A stretch of DNA of 64,000 bases from CAIXSE01 sp040769125 (GCA_040769125.1 JAXGLO010000001.1:124001-188000), one strand, 5' to 3'; numbered from the stretch's first letter, positions 25,998-35,643 are shown. The notes: a model not told the origin generated them from the letters alone. Numbers and translations are program-made.

Positions 25998-27524
25998 ATG
26001 CGGGAGAGCAACTACACCGTCTACAGAATGAAACCCCGCCGCCGCTGGCCGTACGTCGTGCTGGTGGCGGCTTGCGCTGCAGCGGCGCTGATGACATGGC
26101 AACTCCTCACCGCACCCCGCGTTTCAGCCGTGACGCCAGGCCCGGAGGCATACGTCAACAAGCGGGTGCTCACGATCAGCCTCGACATCCACTGCCTGCG
26201 GAATCTCAAGAACCTGCGCGTGGCACTCGACGGGCGCGACATCACAGCCGGCGCCACGCTGCGCGACGATACGCTCGTCTTCACCACCGGCAAACTGGCC
26301 GAAGGGCGTCACTCGGTCTCGCTCTCGGCGAGCAGCTCCAATCTCTTCCGGCGCAGCATCGACAAGCACTGGCGGTTCACCGTGGACACGGTCGCCCCCA
26401 CCCTGAAGATCACGGGCAAGGCCGGCAAGGGGATGATCAACACCGCTCCGGCGACGTTCGAAGGCAAGACTGAGGCGCTCGCCCTGGTCACAGTGACGAG
26501 CGGCTCCATCAAGGCAACCGGGCAGGCCGACAAGCGCGGCAACTACGCCGTCAGCGCCGGGCTCCCGGAAGGCCCCTCCGCAGTGACGATCACGGCTACC
26601 GACCGCGCCGGCAACTCCACCACGCGGCAGCTCGACGTCTACGTCGACTCCGTCCCGCCGCAGCTCAAGGTGACACGGATCGCGAAGATCGTCCGCCGCA
26701 CCAGCCTCAAGATCAGCGTGCGCGCCACCGACCAGCTCGGGAAACCCACGGTACGCGCCAAGCTCAACGGCAACCCGTGCACGATCTCCGGGCCGGTCGC
26801 CAACGGCACCATCAGGCTCACGGGGCTCGCCGAAGGCTCCCATGTGCTGAGCATCAGCGCCAGCGACCGGGGCGGCAACGTGGTCACCAAGAGGCAGAGA
26901 TTCGTCGTCGACAGCACCGAGAAGTTCGGATCGGCGTCCATGAGGCCCGGCGCGCGCGGCAAGGACGTCAAGGAGCTGCAGAGGCAGCTCGCGAAAGCCG
27001 GCGTGTACAAGGGCAAGCTGACCGGCGTCTACGACGACGCTACGACGAGCGCCGTGCAACAGCTGCAGACCAAGTACGGCATGACCGTCGACGGCCTGGT
27101 GGGCGACAACGTGCTCGCCGTACTGAGTGGAAAGATCATCGTCGACCTCAGCGACCTGCGGCTCTACCTCTACAGTAAGGGCAGCCTGGTCAAGACGTAC
27201 CCGGTGGCGACGGGCGTCGCCGCGTACCCCACCCCCACCGGTTCCTACTCGATCGTGACGATGCAGAAGGACCCCACCTGGCTGCCGCCCAACTCCGACT
27301 GGGCGAGGGAGGCCAAACCCATCCCTCCGGGAATCGAGAACCCTCTCGGCACGCGATGGATGGGGACGAGCGCGCCCGGCATCGGCATCCACGGCGTCCC
27401 GCCGAGCGCGGACGCCAGCATCGGCACCTACGCCTCCCACGGATGCATCCGCATGCACAACTCGGATGCTATCGACCTCTTCAACCGCGTCGTCATCGGC
27501 ATGCCGGTCATCATCCGGCCCTAG
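25998..27524 (+). CDS. L,D-transpeptidase (YkuD) with Ig-like and peptidoglycan-binding domains
   Basis: A cell-wall enzyme that makes 3-3 cross-links or attaches proteins. The 508 residues give an N-terminal membrane anchor (about 17-36), then three Ig-like repeats (about 45-315) with VDTVAPTLKI and VDSVPPQLKV segments and a DRAGN/DRGGN motif. A PG_binding_1 domain (MRPGARGKDVKELQRQL, about 323-375) and a YkuD domain (about 380-508) follow. The latter ends with GTYASHGCIRMHNSDA; catalytic Cys483, His481. The ATG at 25998 has no clear ribosome site; ATG 26028 is an alternative. Its 3' end overlaps the convergent LuxR gene by 14 bases. Confidence 0.9.
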   Translation: MRESNYTVYRMKPRRRWPYVVLVAACAAAALMTWQLLTAPRVSAVTPGPEAYVNKRVLTISLDIHCLRNLKNLRVALDGRDITAGATLRDDTLVFTTGKLAEGRHSVSLSASSSNLFRRSIDKHWRFTVDTVAPTLKITGKAGKGMINTAPATFEGKTEALALVTVTSGSIKATGQADKRGNYAVSAGLPEGPSAVTITATDRAGNSTTRQLDVYVDSVPPQLKVTRIAKIVRRTSLKISVRATDQLGKPTVRAKLNGNPCTISGPVANGTIRLTGLAEGSHVLSISASDRGGNVVTKRQRFVVDSTEKFGSASMRPGARGKDVKELQRQLAKAGVYKGKLTGVYDDATTSAVQQLQTKYGMTVDGLVGDNVLAVLSGKIIVDLSDLRLYLYSKGSLVKTYPVATGVAAYPTPTGSYSIVTMQKDPTWLPPNSDWAREAKPIPPGIENPLGTRWMGTSAPGIGIHGVPPSADASIGTYASHGCIRMHNSDAIDLFNRVVIGMPVIIRP

Positions 27525-28230
27525 GCCCCGCCGGCTCAGGCCCCCCGAGCAGCACAGCACGCAGCTCACGCCGGTCCGTCGTGCCGAGCTTGCGCAGCAC
27601 CGCTCGGCAGTGCGTACGCGCCGTCGCCGGTGAGACGCCGAGGCGCGCAGCGATCCTGGGCGTCGTCAGCCCCTCGAGCATCAGAAGGAGCACGTCGGCC
27701 TCACGAACCGTGATCCCCGCCCTCTCGAGCGCGTGACCGGCCGGCGGGTAGGCGAAGCGCGCCCGGCCGCCACGGGCACCGAGGCGCAGGACGATCGCGC
27801 AGCAGCCGTGGACCCGGTGGGCCGCCAGCACGGCCTCCGGCCCGGCGACGTACCCCACGAGCAGCCCGCCGCCGGCCGCGGCATCGGCCCACAGGCGCCG
27901 GCCGCGAGAGAAGCCGCCCGCAGCGCCGAGCTGCGAGAGGCGCGGGCAATCGTTGATGGCATCCATGCTGAGAAAGACGACCGAGGGACAACCGCCCCAC
28001 TCGGATGCCGGCAGGCCCTCCGGAACCACGAAGCCCAGCAGGCGCGCCGCCGCCTCGGCGTGAAGTCGCGACAGGGGATCGGGGTCGACGACCACCGCGG
28101 CGCCGCCGGCGAGCGACTCCAGCGAACCGCCGCGCGCAGCGTGAGCGACGCTCACGGCGCACCCCGGCCCCCAGCCAGCACCTGACCCCGAATCGCCGGC
28201 GTCCCGGGACGCCGGCGCTCTCTCCGTCAT
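27511..28230 (-). CDS. LuxR-type transcription regulator
   Basis: 239 residues. The C-terminal helix-turn-helix (about 170-230) reads ITVREADVLLLMLEGLTTPRIAARLGVS, then TARTHCRAVLRKLGTTDR, a clear GerE/LuxR signature. The N-terminal ~165 residues are not a standard phosphoreceiver domain and resemble no known sensor, although AAVVVDPDPLSRLHAEAAA and VVFLSMDA recall a degenerate receiver-like fold. The start follows GACGAGGGGGGAC; the longer frame upstream is Arg-rich. It is divergent from the purS operon with a 281-base gap. Its target is unknown. Confidence 0.8.
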   Translation of the reverse strand: MTERAPASRDAGDSGSGAGWGPGCAVSVAHAARGGSLESLAGGAAVVVDPDPLSRLHAEAAARLLGFVVPEGLPASEWGGCPSVVFLSMDAINDCPRLSQLGAAGGFSRGRRLWADAAAGGGLLVGYVAGPEAVLAAHRVHGCCAIVLRLGARGGRARFAYPPAGHALERAGITVREADVLLLMLEGLTTPRIAARLGVSPATARTHCRAVLRKLGTTDRRELRAVLLGGPEPAGPRAG

Positions 28231-28465
28231 GTCCCCCCTCGTCTCCCGACGCCGGCGAGGCGCCCCTCGGCCCGGTGGCCGACGGAGAGCTCGGAAGCCG
28301 CCGGCTCGTGGAGCGGGCAGCATAGCCCCGCCGCAGGCCGACGTCGTCCTCCTCTGCGTGGAGCGCCTGCGCAGAGCGCACCGGGCGCCACGTCCGCGCA
28401 TCCACCCACGGGTGGATCGTAACGCACAACGACGAGGATCCATGAACGACAGCGCCTCCCTGAGA

Positions 28466-28471
28466 TAAACT
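28466..28471 (+). promoter_or_regulatory. Possible -10 of the purSQLF operon
   Basis: TAAACT lies 40 bases before the purS ATG in the divergent gap with the LuxR gene. No clear -35, PurR-type operator or purine riboswitch was found in the gap. Confidence 0.3.
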
Positions 28472-28511
28472 GACGCCTGTCCCGATAGTTCTCACTCTTG
28501 GCAGGTTAGCG

Positions 28512-28760
28512 ATGAACATCCGCGTCTACGTCACCCCTAAGCAGGGCATCCTCGACCCCCAAGGCGCGGCCGTCGAGCGCTCCCTCCCCGATCTCGGCTA
28601 CGACGGCGTCAGCGGCGTGCGCATCGGCAAGATCATCAACCTCACCCTGAGCAGCGACTTGAGCGCAGACGACGCTCGCGCGAAGGTCGACGATATGTGC
28701 CGTCGACTCCTTACCAACCCGATCATCGAGGACTACACCTTTGAGATCGGCGAGGGCTGA
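28512..28760 (+). CDS. purS: FGAM synthase, PurS subunit
   Basis: A small bridging subunit that holds the glutaminase PurQ on PurL in the multi-protein FGAM synthase. The 82 residues match the family (NIRVYVTPKQGILDPQGAAV, GYDGVSGVRIGKI, LLTNPIIEDYTFE). purQ follows after 3 bases. Presence of PurS is known to go with the short PurL type, which is what follows. Confidence 0.95.
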   Translation: MNIRVYVTPKQGILDPQGAAVERSLPDLGYDGVSGVRIGKIINLTLSSDLSADDARAKVDDMCRRLLTNPIIEDYTFEIGEG

Positions 28761-28763
28761 AGC

Positions 28764-29498
28764 ATGAGCCCCACCTCCACAGCCCCCGTGCGCTTCGGCA
28801 TCGTCGTCTTCCCCGGGAGCAACGACGCCGACTCCCACCACGCGATCTCCACCTTCCCCGGCGCCACGGCACAGCACCTGTGGCACAAGGACACCGACCT
28901 GCAGGGCGTGCAGGCCGTTATCCTGCCGGGCGGCTTCAGCTACGGCGACTACCTTCGCAGCGGCGCGCTCGCGCGCTTCAGCCCCATCATGCAGTCGGTC
29001 GTCGACTTCGCCCGCGGCGGCGGCCTCGTTATGGGCATCGGCAACGGCTTCCAGACCCTGGTCGAGGCCGGCCTCCTGCCTGGCGCCCTCATCCGTAACA
29101 CCGGCCTCAAGTTCGTCTGCACGTACGTCAACCTGCGAGTCGAGGCCACGACGACGCCGTTCACCGGCGCCTACAACCGGGGAGACCTCCTTCGCATCGT
29201 CGTCAAGCACAACGACGGCAACTACATCGTCGACCCGGAGACCCTGGAGCGCATGAAGGCGAACGACCAGATCGTGCTCCGGTACGCCGACGCCACGGGC
29301 GCAGCGACGGCGTCCTCCAGCCCCAACGGATCCCTGGAGAACATCGCCGGCGTCTGCAACGAGGCCCGCAACGTCTTCGGCATGATGCCGCACCCGGAGA
29401 ACTCGGTCGAGGCCGGGCTCGCCGGAGGCGCCGACGGCCGAGGCTTCTTCCAGTCGATCATCGAGAGCGTCCTGCGGACCTCGGAGGTGAGGGCATGA
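28764..29498 (+). CDS. purQ: FGAM synthase, PurQ glutaminase subunit lacking its catalytic Cys
   Basis: PurQ normally hydrolyses glutamine and passes ammonia to PurL. The 244 residues match PurQ from end to end: FGIVVFPGSNDAD, LPGGFSYGDYLRSGALARFSP and MMPHPENSVE with the triad His and Glu. But the nucleophile elbow, usually GICNGFQ, reads GIGNGFQ: residue 93 is Gly, encoded by GGC at 29040-29042. Without the Cys no glutaminase activity is expected. Either the enzyme relies on free ammonia or another donor, or one base is wrong (TGC to GGC). The rest of the gene is undamaged. Its 3' end overlaps purL by 4 bases. Confidence 0.93.
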   Translation: MSPTSTAPVRFGIVVFPGSNDADSHHAISTFPGATAQHLWHKDTDLQGVQAVILPGGFSYGDYLRSGALARFSPIMQSVVDFARGGGLVMGIGNGFQTLVEAGLLPGALIRNTGLKFVCTYVNLRVEATTTPFTGAYNRGDLLRIVVKHNDGNYIVDPETLERMKANDQIVLRYADATGAATASSSPNGSLENIAGVCNEARNVFGMMPHPENSVEAGLAGGADGRGFFQSIIESVLRTSEVRA

Positions 29499-31792
29499 CC
29501 CAGCGAGCCACGCTCGAGGCCGCCATTGAGCTCGGCCTGACCGAAGACGAATACGCACGTATCTGCGAGATCCAGGGCGGCGAGCCGACGTACGTCGAGC
29601 TCGCCATCTACTCGCTGATGTGGAGCGAGCACTGCAGCTACAAGCACTCGCGGCCGATCCTGAAGCGCTTCCCCACGAGCGGGCCGCGTATCCTCCAGGG
29701 GCCCGGCGAGAACGCCGGCATCGTCGACATCGGCGACGGCTGGGCCGTGGCCATGAAGGTCGAGAGCCATAACCACCCCTCAGCGGTCGAGCCCTTCCAG
29801 GGCGCCGCCACTGGTGTGGGCGGCATCGTGCGCGACATTTTCACCATGGGCGCGCGGCCCTGCGCCTCGCTCAACTCCCTGCGCTTCGGCGAGCTCGACG
29901 AACCCCGCCAGCGCTACCTGCTCGACGGAGCCGTGGCCGGCATCGCCCACTACGGCAACTGCCTGGGCGTCCCCACGGTCGGCGGCGAGATCTGCTTCGA
30001 GCCCAGCTACGAAGGCAACTGCCTCATCAATGCCATGGGCGCCGGCCTGATCCGCAGCGACAGTATCGTGCGCGCCGTCGCCTCGGGCATCGGCAACCAC
30101 GTCGTGCTTATCGGATCCAAGACGGGCCGCGACGGCATCGGCGGCGCCAGCGTACTCGCCAGCCAGGAGTTCGACGAAACCCTGGAGGAAAAGCTGCCGT
30201 CGTCCCAGGTCGGCGACCCCTTCACCGAGAAGAAGCTCGTCGAGGCCTGCCTCGAGCTGCTCGACCGCAAGCTCGTCGTGAGCATGCAGGATCTGGGCGC
30301 TGCCGGCCTCACCAGCTCCAGCTCCGAGATGGCCAGCAAAGGCAGTGTCGGCCTCGACGTCCACGCCGACCGCGTGCCGCTGCGTGATGCCGACATGGAG
30401 CCGTGGGAGATCATGATCAGCGAGAGCCAGGAGCGCATGCTGGCGATCGTCACTCCCGAGCAGATCAACGAAGTACGCGAGATCTGCGAGCGCTGGGATC
30501 TCGACTGCACCGTGATCGGGGAAGTCACCGACAGCAAGATGCTGCGCGTCATCTGGCACGGAGAGCGCGTCGCCGACATCCCGGCCCGGCGCCTCGCCGA
30601 CGAGAGCCCGGTGATCCGTACGCCTTCCTTCAAGCCCTCGCACCTCGTCGACCAGCCGGTCGCCGTCACAGACGACGCCTACCCGCAGCCGGCAGACCTC
30701 GGCGCGGCGCTCACCGAGCTGCTCGCCGCGCCCAACATCGCCAGCAAGCGCTGGGCCTACGAGCAGTACGACTTCATAGCGCAGGCCAACACCGTGCAGA
30801 CTCCTGGCGGCGACGCCGCCGTCCTGCGCATCAAAGACACGACACGGGGCATCGCTTTCACCAGCGACTGCAATGGGCGCCACTGCTATCTCGATCCATA
30901 CCGCGGCGCCAAGGCGGCCGTCGCCGAGGCCGCCCGCAACCTGAGTTGCGCCGGGGCGCTCCCGATCGCCGTCACCGACGGCCTGAACTTCGGCAACCCG
31001 GAGAAGGGCGACATCTACTGGCAGTTCGAGCAGGCGGTCGAGGGCATCTCCCAGGCCTGCGAGGCGCTCGACACACCGGTCGTCAGCGGCAACGTCAGCT
31101 TCTACAACGAGAGCTTCGGCCAGGCCATCTATCCGACACCGGTGATCGGTATGCTCGGCCTCTACGAGGACGTCAGCATCCATCTCGACGCGGCATTCAA
31201 GGACGAAGGCGACGTGATCCTCCTGCTCGGCCCCGAGGCCGCCTGGATCGACGGGTCCGAGTACCAGAAGACGCACTTCGGCAAGGTCGAGGGACGCATC
31301 CCCGACGTCGACCTCACGCTCGAGGCCGAGCTCCAGGGCAGGCTGCGCGCGGCCATCGCCGCCGGTCTCCTGAAGAGCGCTCACGACTGCGCCGACGGCG
31401 GCCTCGCCGTGGCGCTGGCCGAGTGCTGCATCCTGAGCGGCTCCACAGGCGGCGCGTCCTACGCCGACCCCGAGGCGCCGGAGCAGATCCCCGGCGGACG
31501 CGGGCGCTGGCTCGGCGCCGATGTCGACCTCGGCGCAGTCACCGCGATCGACGGCGCCGGCGGGCGATCCGACCTCGCGCTCTTCGGCGAGGCGCCGACG
31601 CGAGTCGTCGCCACCGTCGCCCCCGAGCTGCTCGACGCCCTCGAGGCCGTTCTCGGCGACCTTCCACACCGCGTCCTCGGCCGGGTGACCGGCGCCGACC
31701 TCCGGTGTACCATGGGCGGCGAGGAGCTTCTCACCGTGCCGGTAAGCGATCTCCATTGCGCCTATGAGTCGCTCCCTAAGCGACTCTCGTGA
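29495..31792 (+). CDS. purL: FGAM synthase, PurL subunit (short type)
   Basis: Step 4 of purine synthesis: ATP-dependent conversion of FGAR to FGAM. At 765 residues this is the small PurL used with PurS and PurQ. Marks include LMWSEHCSYKHSRPIL, KVESHNHPSAVEPFQGAATGVGGIVRDIF, SMQDLGAAGLTSSSSEMA, PGGDAAVLRIK and DCADGGLAVALAE. The ATG overlaps the purQ stop (ATGA). purF starts 17 bases after the stop. All core motifs look intact. Confidence 0.97.
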   Translation: MTQRATLEAAIELGLTEDEYARICEIQGGEPTYVELAIYSLMWSEHCSYKHSRPILKRFPTSGPRILQGPGENAGIVDIGDGWAVAMKVESHNHPSAVEPFQGAATGVGGIVRDIFTMGARPCASLNSLRFGELDEPRQRYLLDGAVAGIAHYGNCLGVPTVGGEICFEPSYEGNCLINAMGAGLIRSDSIVRAVASGIGNHVVLIGSKTGRDGIGGASVLASQEFDETLEEKLPSSQVGDPFTEKKLVEACLELLDRKLVVSMQDLGAAGLTSSSSEMASKGSVGLDVHADRVPLRDADMEPWEIMISESQERMLAIVTPEQINEVREICERWDLDCTVIGEVTDSKMLRVIWHGERVADIPARRLADESPVIRTPSFKPSHLVDQPVAVTDDAYPQPADLGAALTELLAAPNIASKRWAYEQYDFIAQANTVQTPGGDAAVLRIKDTTRGIAFTSDCNGRHCYLDPYRGAKAAVAEAARNLSCAGALPIAVTDGLNFGNPEKGDIYWQFEQAVEGISQACEALDTPVVSGNVSFYNESFGQAIYPTPVIGMLGLYEDVSIHLDAAFKDEGDVILLLGPEAAWIDGSEYQKTHFGKVEGRIPDVDLTLEAELQGRLRAAIAAGLLKSAHDCADGGLAVALAECCILSGSTGGASYADPEAPEQIPGGRGRWLGADVDLGAVTAIDGAGGRSDLALFGEAPTRVVATVAPELLDALEAVLGDLPHRVLGRVTGADLRCTMGGEELLTVPVSDLHCAYESLPKRLS

Positions 31793-31809
31793 CCGCCTGA
31801 GCGAGTCTC

Positions 31810-33240
31810 GTGTATAACGATCAACTCCACGACAGCTGTGGCGTCTTCGGCATCCATGCGCCGGGGCACGACGTGGCGCGCCTGACCTTCTTCGGCCTCT
31901 ACGCCCTGCAACACCGCGGTCAGGAGAGCGCCGGGATCGCAGTCAGCGACGGGGGCCAGATCACGGTGATCAAGGACCTCGGCCTCGTGAGCCAGGTCTT
32001 CAACGAGCAGATGCTCGCCAGCCTCAGCGGCCAGCACGCAATCGGCCACGTGCGCTACTCCACCACCGGCGCCGACAACTGGCGCAACTCACAGCCGCTG
32101 GTCCACAGCCGCAACGGCGACGTCATCGCGCTCGGCCACAACGGCAACCTGGTGAATACCACTGACCTGCGCGACGAGCTCTTCCGTCAGGGCGTCAGGT
32201 TCTCCGGCACCAGCGACACCGAGGTGATCACGGCGCTCATCGCCCACGCGGCGGAGCCCGACCTGCTCAGCGCCGTGCGTACCGCGGTCAGCAAGATCCG
32301 GGGCGCCTTCTCGGCGACGGTGATGAGCGGTGATGCTCTGATCGGCTTCCGCGACCCCTTCGGGGCTCGCCCCCTCTGCCTCGGCGACTACGAAGGCCAC
32401 CCCGTAATCAGCAGCGAGACCGCCGGGTTCGACATCATCGGCGCCGACTTCGTGCGTGAGATCCTGCCCGGCGAGATCGTCATGGTCGACAGCGAGCACG
32501 GCCTCCGCAGCGAGCGCGTCGAGCTCGAAGGCTCGCGGCCGGCGCTCTGCATCTTCGAGTTCATCTACTTCGCAAGGCCCGACAGCGTCATCCTGGGCCG
32601 TACGCTGCACCTCGTGCGGCAGGCGATGGGCCGGCACCTCGCGGCCGAGGCGCCCGTCGCGGCCGACCTGGTCATCCCCGTGCCGGATACAGGGATGCCG
32701 GCGGCGATCGGCTACGCCGCCGCCGCCGACATCCCCTACGCCGAGGGCCTCATCAAGAACCGCTATGTTCACCGCACCTTCATTCAGCCGGACGACCGGC
32801 TGCGCCAGGTGGGCATCCGCATGAAGCTTAACCCGCTCAGCGGCGTGATCGATGGCAAACGCCTCGTCGTAGTCGACGACTCCATCGTGCGCGGCAACAC
32901 GACCGGCAAGATCGTCGACATGCTCTACAAGGCAGGGGCAAAAGAGGTGCACCTGCGCATCAGCGCGCCGCCCATCAAGTGGCCCTGCTACTACGGCATC
33001 GACATGGCCACCCGCGCCGAGCTCATCTCCGCCAACCTCAGCGTTGAGAAGATTCGCGCCAAGCTCGGCGCCACCAGCCTGCACTTCCTTACGCTCGAAG
33101 GCTTGCAGGAGAGCACCGGGCTGCCCAAGAGCCAGTTCTGCCGGGCGTGCTTCGACGGCGACTACCCGATCGTCGTCCCGGAGGAGTACGCGATGTGCAA
33201 GATGCGATTCGAGGGAGGTGCACCGCCCTGCCAGACCTAG
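31810..33240 (+). CDS. purF: Amidophosphoribosyltransferase
   Basis: The committed step of purine synthesis: PRPP plus glutamine to phosphoribosylamine. The 476 residues start with a short propeptide before Cys10 (HDSCGVFGI), the N-terminal nucleophile exposed on processing. The glutaminase domain (about 10-235) has LQHRGQESAGIAV and LGHNGNL. The PRTase domain has the PRPP motif VVVDDSIVRGNTT. Cysteines in ALCIFEFIYF, KWPCYYGID and QFCRACFDGDYP match the Fe-S ligands of the Bacillus-type enzyme, so an oxygen-sensitive 4Fe-4S form is likely. Confidence 0.97.
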   Translation: MYNDQLHDSCGVFGIHAPGHDVARLTFFGLYALQHRGQESAGIAVSDGGQITVIKDLGLVSQVFNEQMLASLSGQHAIGHVRYSTTGADNWRNSQPLVHSRNGDVIALGHNGNLVNTTDLRDELFRQGVRFSGTSDTEVITALIAHAAEPDLLSAVRTAVSKIRGAFSATVMSGDALIGFRDPFGARPLCLGDYEGHPVISSETAGFDIIGADFVREILPGEIVMVDSEHGLRSERVELEGSRPALCIFEFIYFARPDSVILGRTLHLVRQAMGRHLAAEAPVAADLVIPVPDTGMPAAIGYAAAADIPYAEGLIKNRYVHRTFIQPDDRLRQVGIRMKLNPLSGVIDGKRLVVVDDSIVRGNTTGKIVDMLYKAGAKEVHLRISAPPIKWPCYYGIDMATRAELISANLSVEKIRAKLGATSLHFLTLEGLQESTGLPKSQFCRACFDGDYPIVVPEEYAMCKMRFEGGAPPCQT

Positions 33241-33250
33241 GCCAGCCCCG

Positions 33251-34423
33251 GTGAGCGGCCAAGACGCGCCCGACCGCATCTCGCTGGCGGTCCCGCGCTG
33301 GCTGCGCCAGCTCGGCTACGCCAGCTGGCTTCTGATCGGCATCGCCATCGTCCTGATAGGCGTCAGCGCCGCGCTCTCGGCGATGCGCGGCATCGTCGTC
33401 CCCACGCTCTTCGCGATCCTGCTGGCGGCGACCTTCCTGCCGGTGGTCGACCGCCTGGAGCGCTGGCGCCTCAAACGCTGGGTCGGCGCTGTGCTGGTGA
33501 CGCTGCTGATCATTGCGGGAAGCGCCGTGCTCGTCCTCATCGTGGTCAAGGGACTCCTCGAGCAGGCCCCGGCCATCGCCGCCCAGATCGACGCGGCGCT
33601 AAGCTGGATCCAGGCCTGGCTGTCCAGCCACAACATCGACCCGGGCGTAGTCGGCTCGGTCGAGTCGGCGATCAAGAACGGAGCCTCGTCGCTGGCCCGC
33701 GGTGCGGTGGGCGGCGTCGTCCACGGAATGGCCTCGGTTGCCTCGCTCGTCTTCGGCATCTTCATCGCCTTCAACATCCTCATCTACCTGCTCATCAGCG
33801 GACGACGCATAGGCGCCTGGCTCTCGGGAGTCGTCAAGCCCGTGCCCCAGGCGATCGCCTACTCAATCCTCTCCGACAGCGCACGCTTCCTGCGCGGCTA
33901 CCTGTGGGGCAGCACGCTGGTCGGCGTCTTCAACGGCCTCGTGGCGGGCGTGGGAGCGGCGATCATCGACGTGCCTCTGGCGGCAACGATCGGCATCGTG
34001 TGCTGGGCGTCGAACTACATCCCCATGTTCGGGGCACTGATCGGAGGCGCGTTCGCGGTCCTCATCGCCCTGGGCGTCGGCGGTTTCGAGAAGGCCGCGC
34101 TGATGCTCGTCTTCATCATCATCGCCAATGGCCCGCTGCAGAACGTGGTGATGCAGTTCGCCCTGGGCGGCACGCTCAAGCTCCACGGGCTGGTGGTGCT
34201 CTTCGCGACAACGGCAGGAGCCATCGTCGGCGGCGCCATCGGCGGCGTCTTCGCCGCTCCCTTCACCAAGATCGGTCTCGACGCCTACCGGAGGCTCAGA
34301 GACGCCGGCATGTTCGACGAAGCGACCCCCGAGGCGACGGCCGAGCGCCTGGCAGACGAAGGCAGGCGGTCCGATGCGTCGCCTGCCATCACAGACGCGC
34401 CGCCTCCCTCCCTCATGGAGTAG
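33251..34423 (+). CDS. AI-2E family transporter (YdiK/PerM-like)
   Basis: A polytopic membrane protein of about 390 residues. It has two N-terminal helices (about 24-63), a third near 78-103, a soluble middle region (about 105-150), and four or more C-terminal helices. Family motifs FLRGYLWGSTLVGVFNGLVAG and WASNYIPMFGALIGG are present. Family members export small molecules or act as antiporters; the autoinducer-2 link is historical and not shown here. The GTG start at 33251 is 10 bases after purF, so it may be cotranscribed. The N-terminal extension of the frame into purF is not coding. Confidence 0.85.
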   Translation: MSGQDAPDRISLAVPRWLRQLGYASWLLIGIAIVLIGVSAALSAMRGIVVPTLFAILLAATFLPVVDRLERWRLKRWVGAVLVTLLIIAGSAVLVLIVVKGLLEQAPAIAAQIDAALSWIQAWLSSHNIDPGVVGSVESAIKNGASSLARGAVGGVVHGMASVASLVFGIFIAFNILIYLLISGRRIGAWLSGVVKPVPQAIAYSILSDSARFLRGYLWGSTLVGVFNGLVAGVGAAIIDVPLAATIGIVCWASNYIPMFGALIGGAFAVLIALGVGGFEKAALMLVFIIIANGPLQNVVMQFALGGTLKLHGLVVLFATTAGAIVGGAIGGVFAAPFTKIGLDAYRRLRDAGMFDEATPEATAERLADEGRRSDASPAITDAPPPSLME

Positions 34424-34563
34424 CCACGGAACGCCGTGACTACTGCGCGGCGGCAGTGAAGATCAGGAGCTGCCTTCCTTTGCAGCAACCGGCGACCGCC
34501 ACGTGCCGTAGAATAGCCTGATCCGGGTAGAGGCCCACGTTATCTCGCGACGATCGGAGTCCG

Positions 34564-35643
34564 ATGGGTGGAGAGCAGGGATTCACGTACAAGGAAGCCG
34601 GCGTCGACATCGAGGCCGGCAACCGCGCCGTCGAGCTCATGAAGCAACGCCTCAGGAGTACGCGCCACCCGCTCGTGCTGGGCGGACTCGGAGGGTTCGG
34701 CGGAGCGTTCAGGCTGCCACGACTCAACGACCCCGTTCTCGTGGCCGGCACCGATGGCGTCGGCACCAAGATCGAGCTGGCGCGGACCATGGGCCGGCTG
34801 GGCACCATCGGCATCGACCTCGTGGCGATGAGCGTCAACGACGTGTCGGCCTGCGGCGCCGTACCGCTCTTTTTCCTCGATTACCTCGTCGTCGGCAGGG
34901 TGGTGCCTGAGGAGGTCGCCGAGATCGTCGCCGGCGTCGACGAGGGTTGCCTGATGGCTGGCTGCGCGCTGCTCGGCGGCGAGACCGCCGAGCACCCGGG
35001 GCAGTTCCCCGGCGGCGACTTCGACATGGCGGGCTTCGCGGTGGGCGCCGCGGAGCGCGACGCGCTCTGGGGGCCGCGGCGGGTCACCGCCGGCGACATC
35101 CTCCTCGGCGTGTGCTCGAGCGGGCTGCACTCAAACGGCTTCAGTCTCGTGCGGCACCTCCTCAAGGAGCACGCCATCGACCTCCACAGCCCGTTCGCAG
35201 TCGATAACAACCCCGCTGACGTCTCCGACGCTTCAGTCGCCAGCATCGGCGACGTCCTGCTGACGCCGACCACCATCTACAGCCCCGTCCTGCGCGATCT
35301 CGGAGAGGCGGTCGCCGTGCACGCCGCCGCGCACATCACCGGCGGCGGCTTCCCTGACAACGTCGGCCGTGCAATCCCCGACGCGCTGGCCGCCGAGCTG
35401 GACCTCGAGGCCTGGTCGCCAGCTCCCGTCTTCCGCTGGATTCACGCGCTCGGAGTCGGGGAGAGCGAACTGCTGCGGACGTTCAACTGTGGCCTGGGCA
35501 TGGTGATCGCGCTCGATGCGTCCGACGCCGAGCCGAGCCTCCAGGTCGTAAGATCGCACGGGCTCGAGGCCCAGATCGTCGGCCGGGTCGTGGATCGCGC
35601 CGGCGAGGACGCTGTGAGATACAGGGGTAATCTCAGGCTGTGA
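34564..35643 (+). CDS. purM: Phosphoribosylaminoimidazole synthetase (AIR synthetase)
   Basis: Step 5: ATP-dependent ring closure of FGAM to AIR. The 359 residues are PurM-like: YKEAGVDIEAGNRAVELM, VAGTDGVGTKIELA, GIDLVAMSVNDVSACGAVPLFFLDYL, GGETAEHPG and GVCSSGLHSNGFSLVR. The start has only a weak purine stretch (CGATCGGAG) upstream, and TAGAAT at 34509-34514 could be its -10. The kinase gene that follows overlaps its stop by 4 bases. purN, commonly adjacent elsewhere, is absent. Confidence 0.96.
   Translation: MGGEQGFTYKEAGVDIEAGNRAVELMKQRLRSTRHPLVLGGLGGFGGAFRLPRLNDPVLVAGTDGVGTKIELARTMGRLGTIGIDLVAMSVNDVSACGAVPLFFLDYLVVGRVVPEEVAEIVAGVDEGCLMAGCALLGGETAEHPGQFPGGDFDMAGFAVGAAERDALWGPRRVTAGDILLGVCSSGLHSNGFSLVRHLLKEHAIDLHSPFAVDNNPADVSDASVASIGDVLLTPTTIYSPVLRDLGEAVAVHAAAHITGGGFPDNVGRAIPDALAAELDLEAWSPAPVFRWIHALGVGESELLRTFNCGLGMVIALDASDAEPSLQVVRSHGLEAQIVGRVVDRAGEDAVRYRGNLRL

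Noticed and set aside
28231..28511. Purine riboswitch or PurR operator before purS
   Set aside because: The gap shows no conserved purine-aptamer core or paired operator that I can recognise.
29780..31756. A 658-residue open frame on the minus strand within purL
   Set aside because: It lies fully antisense to purL, its composition is His/Asp/Val/Ala-rich as expected from antisense codons, and it has no ribosome site or motif.
32089..33279. A 396-residue minus-strand frame opposite purF
   Set aside because: Antisense shadow of an intact, well-conserved gene.
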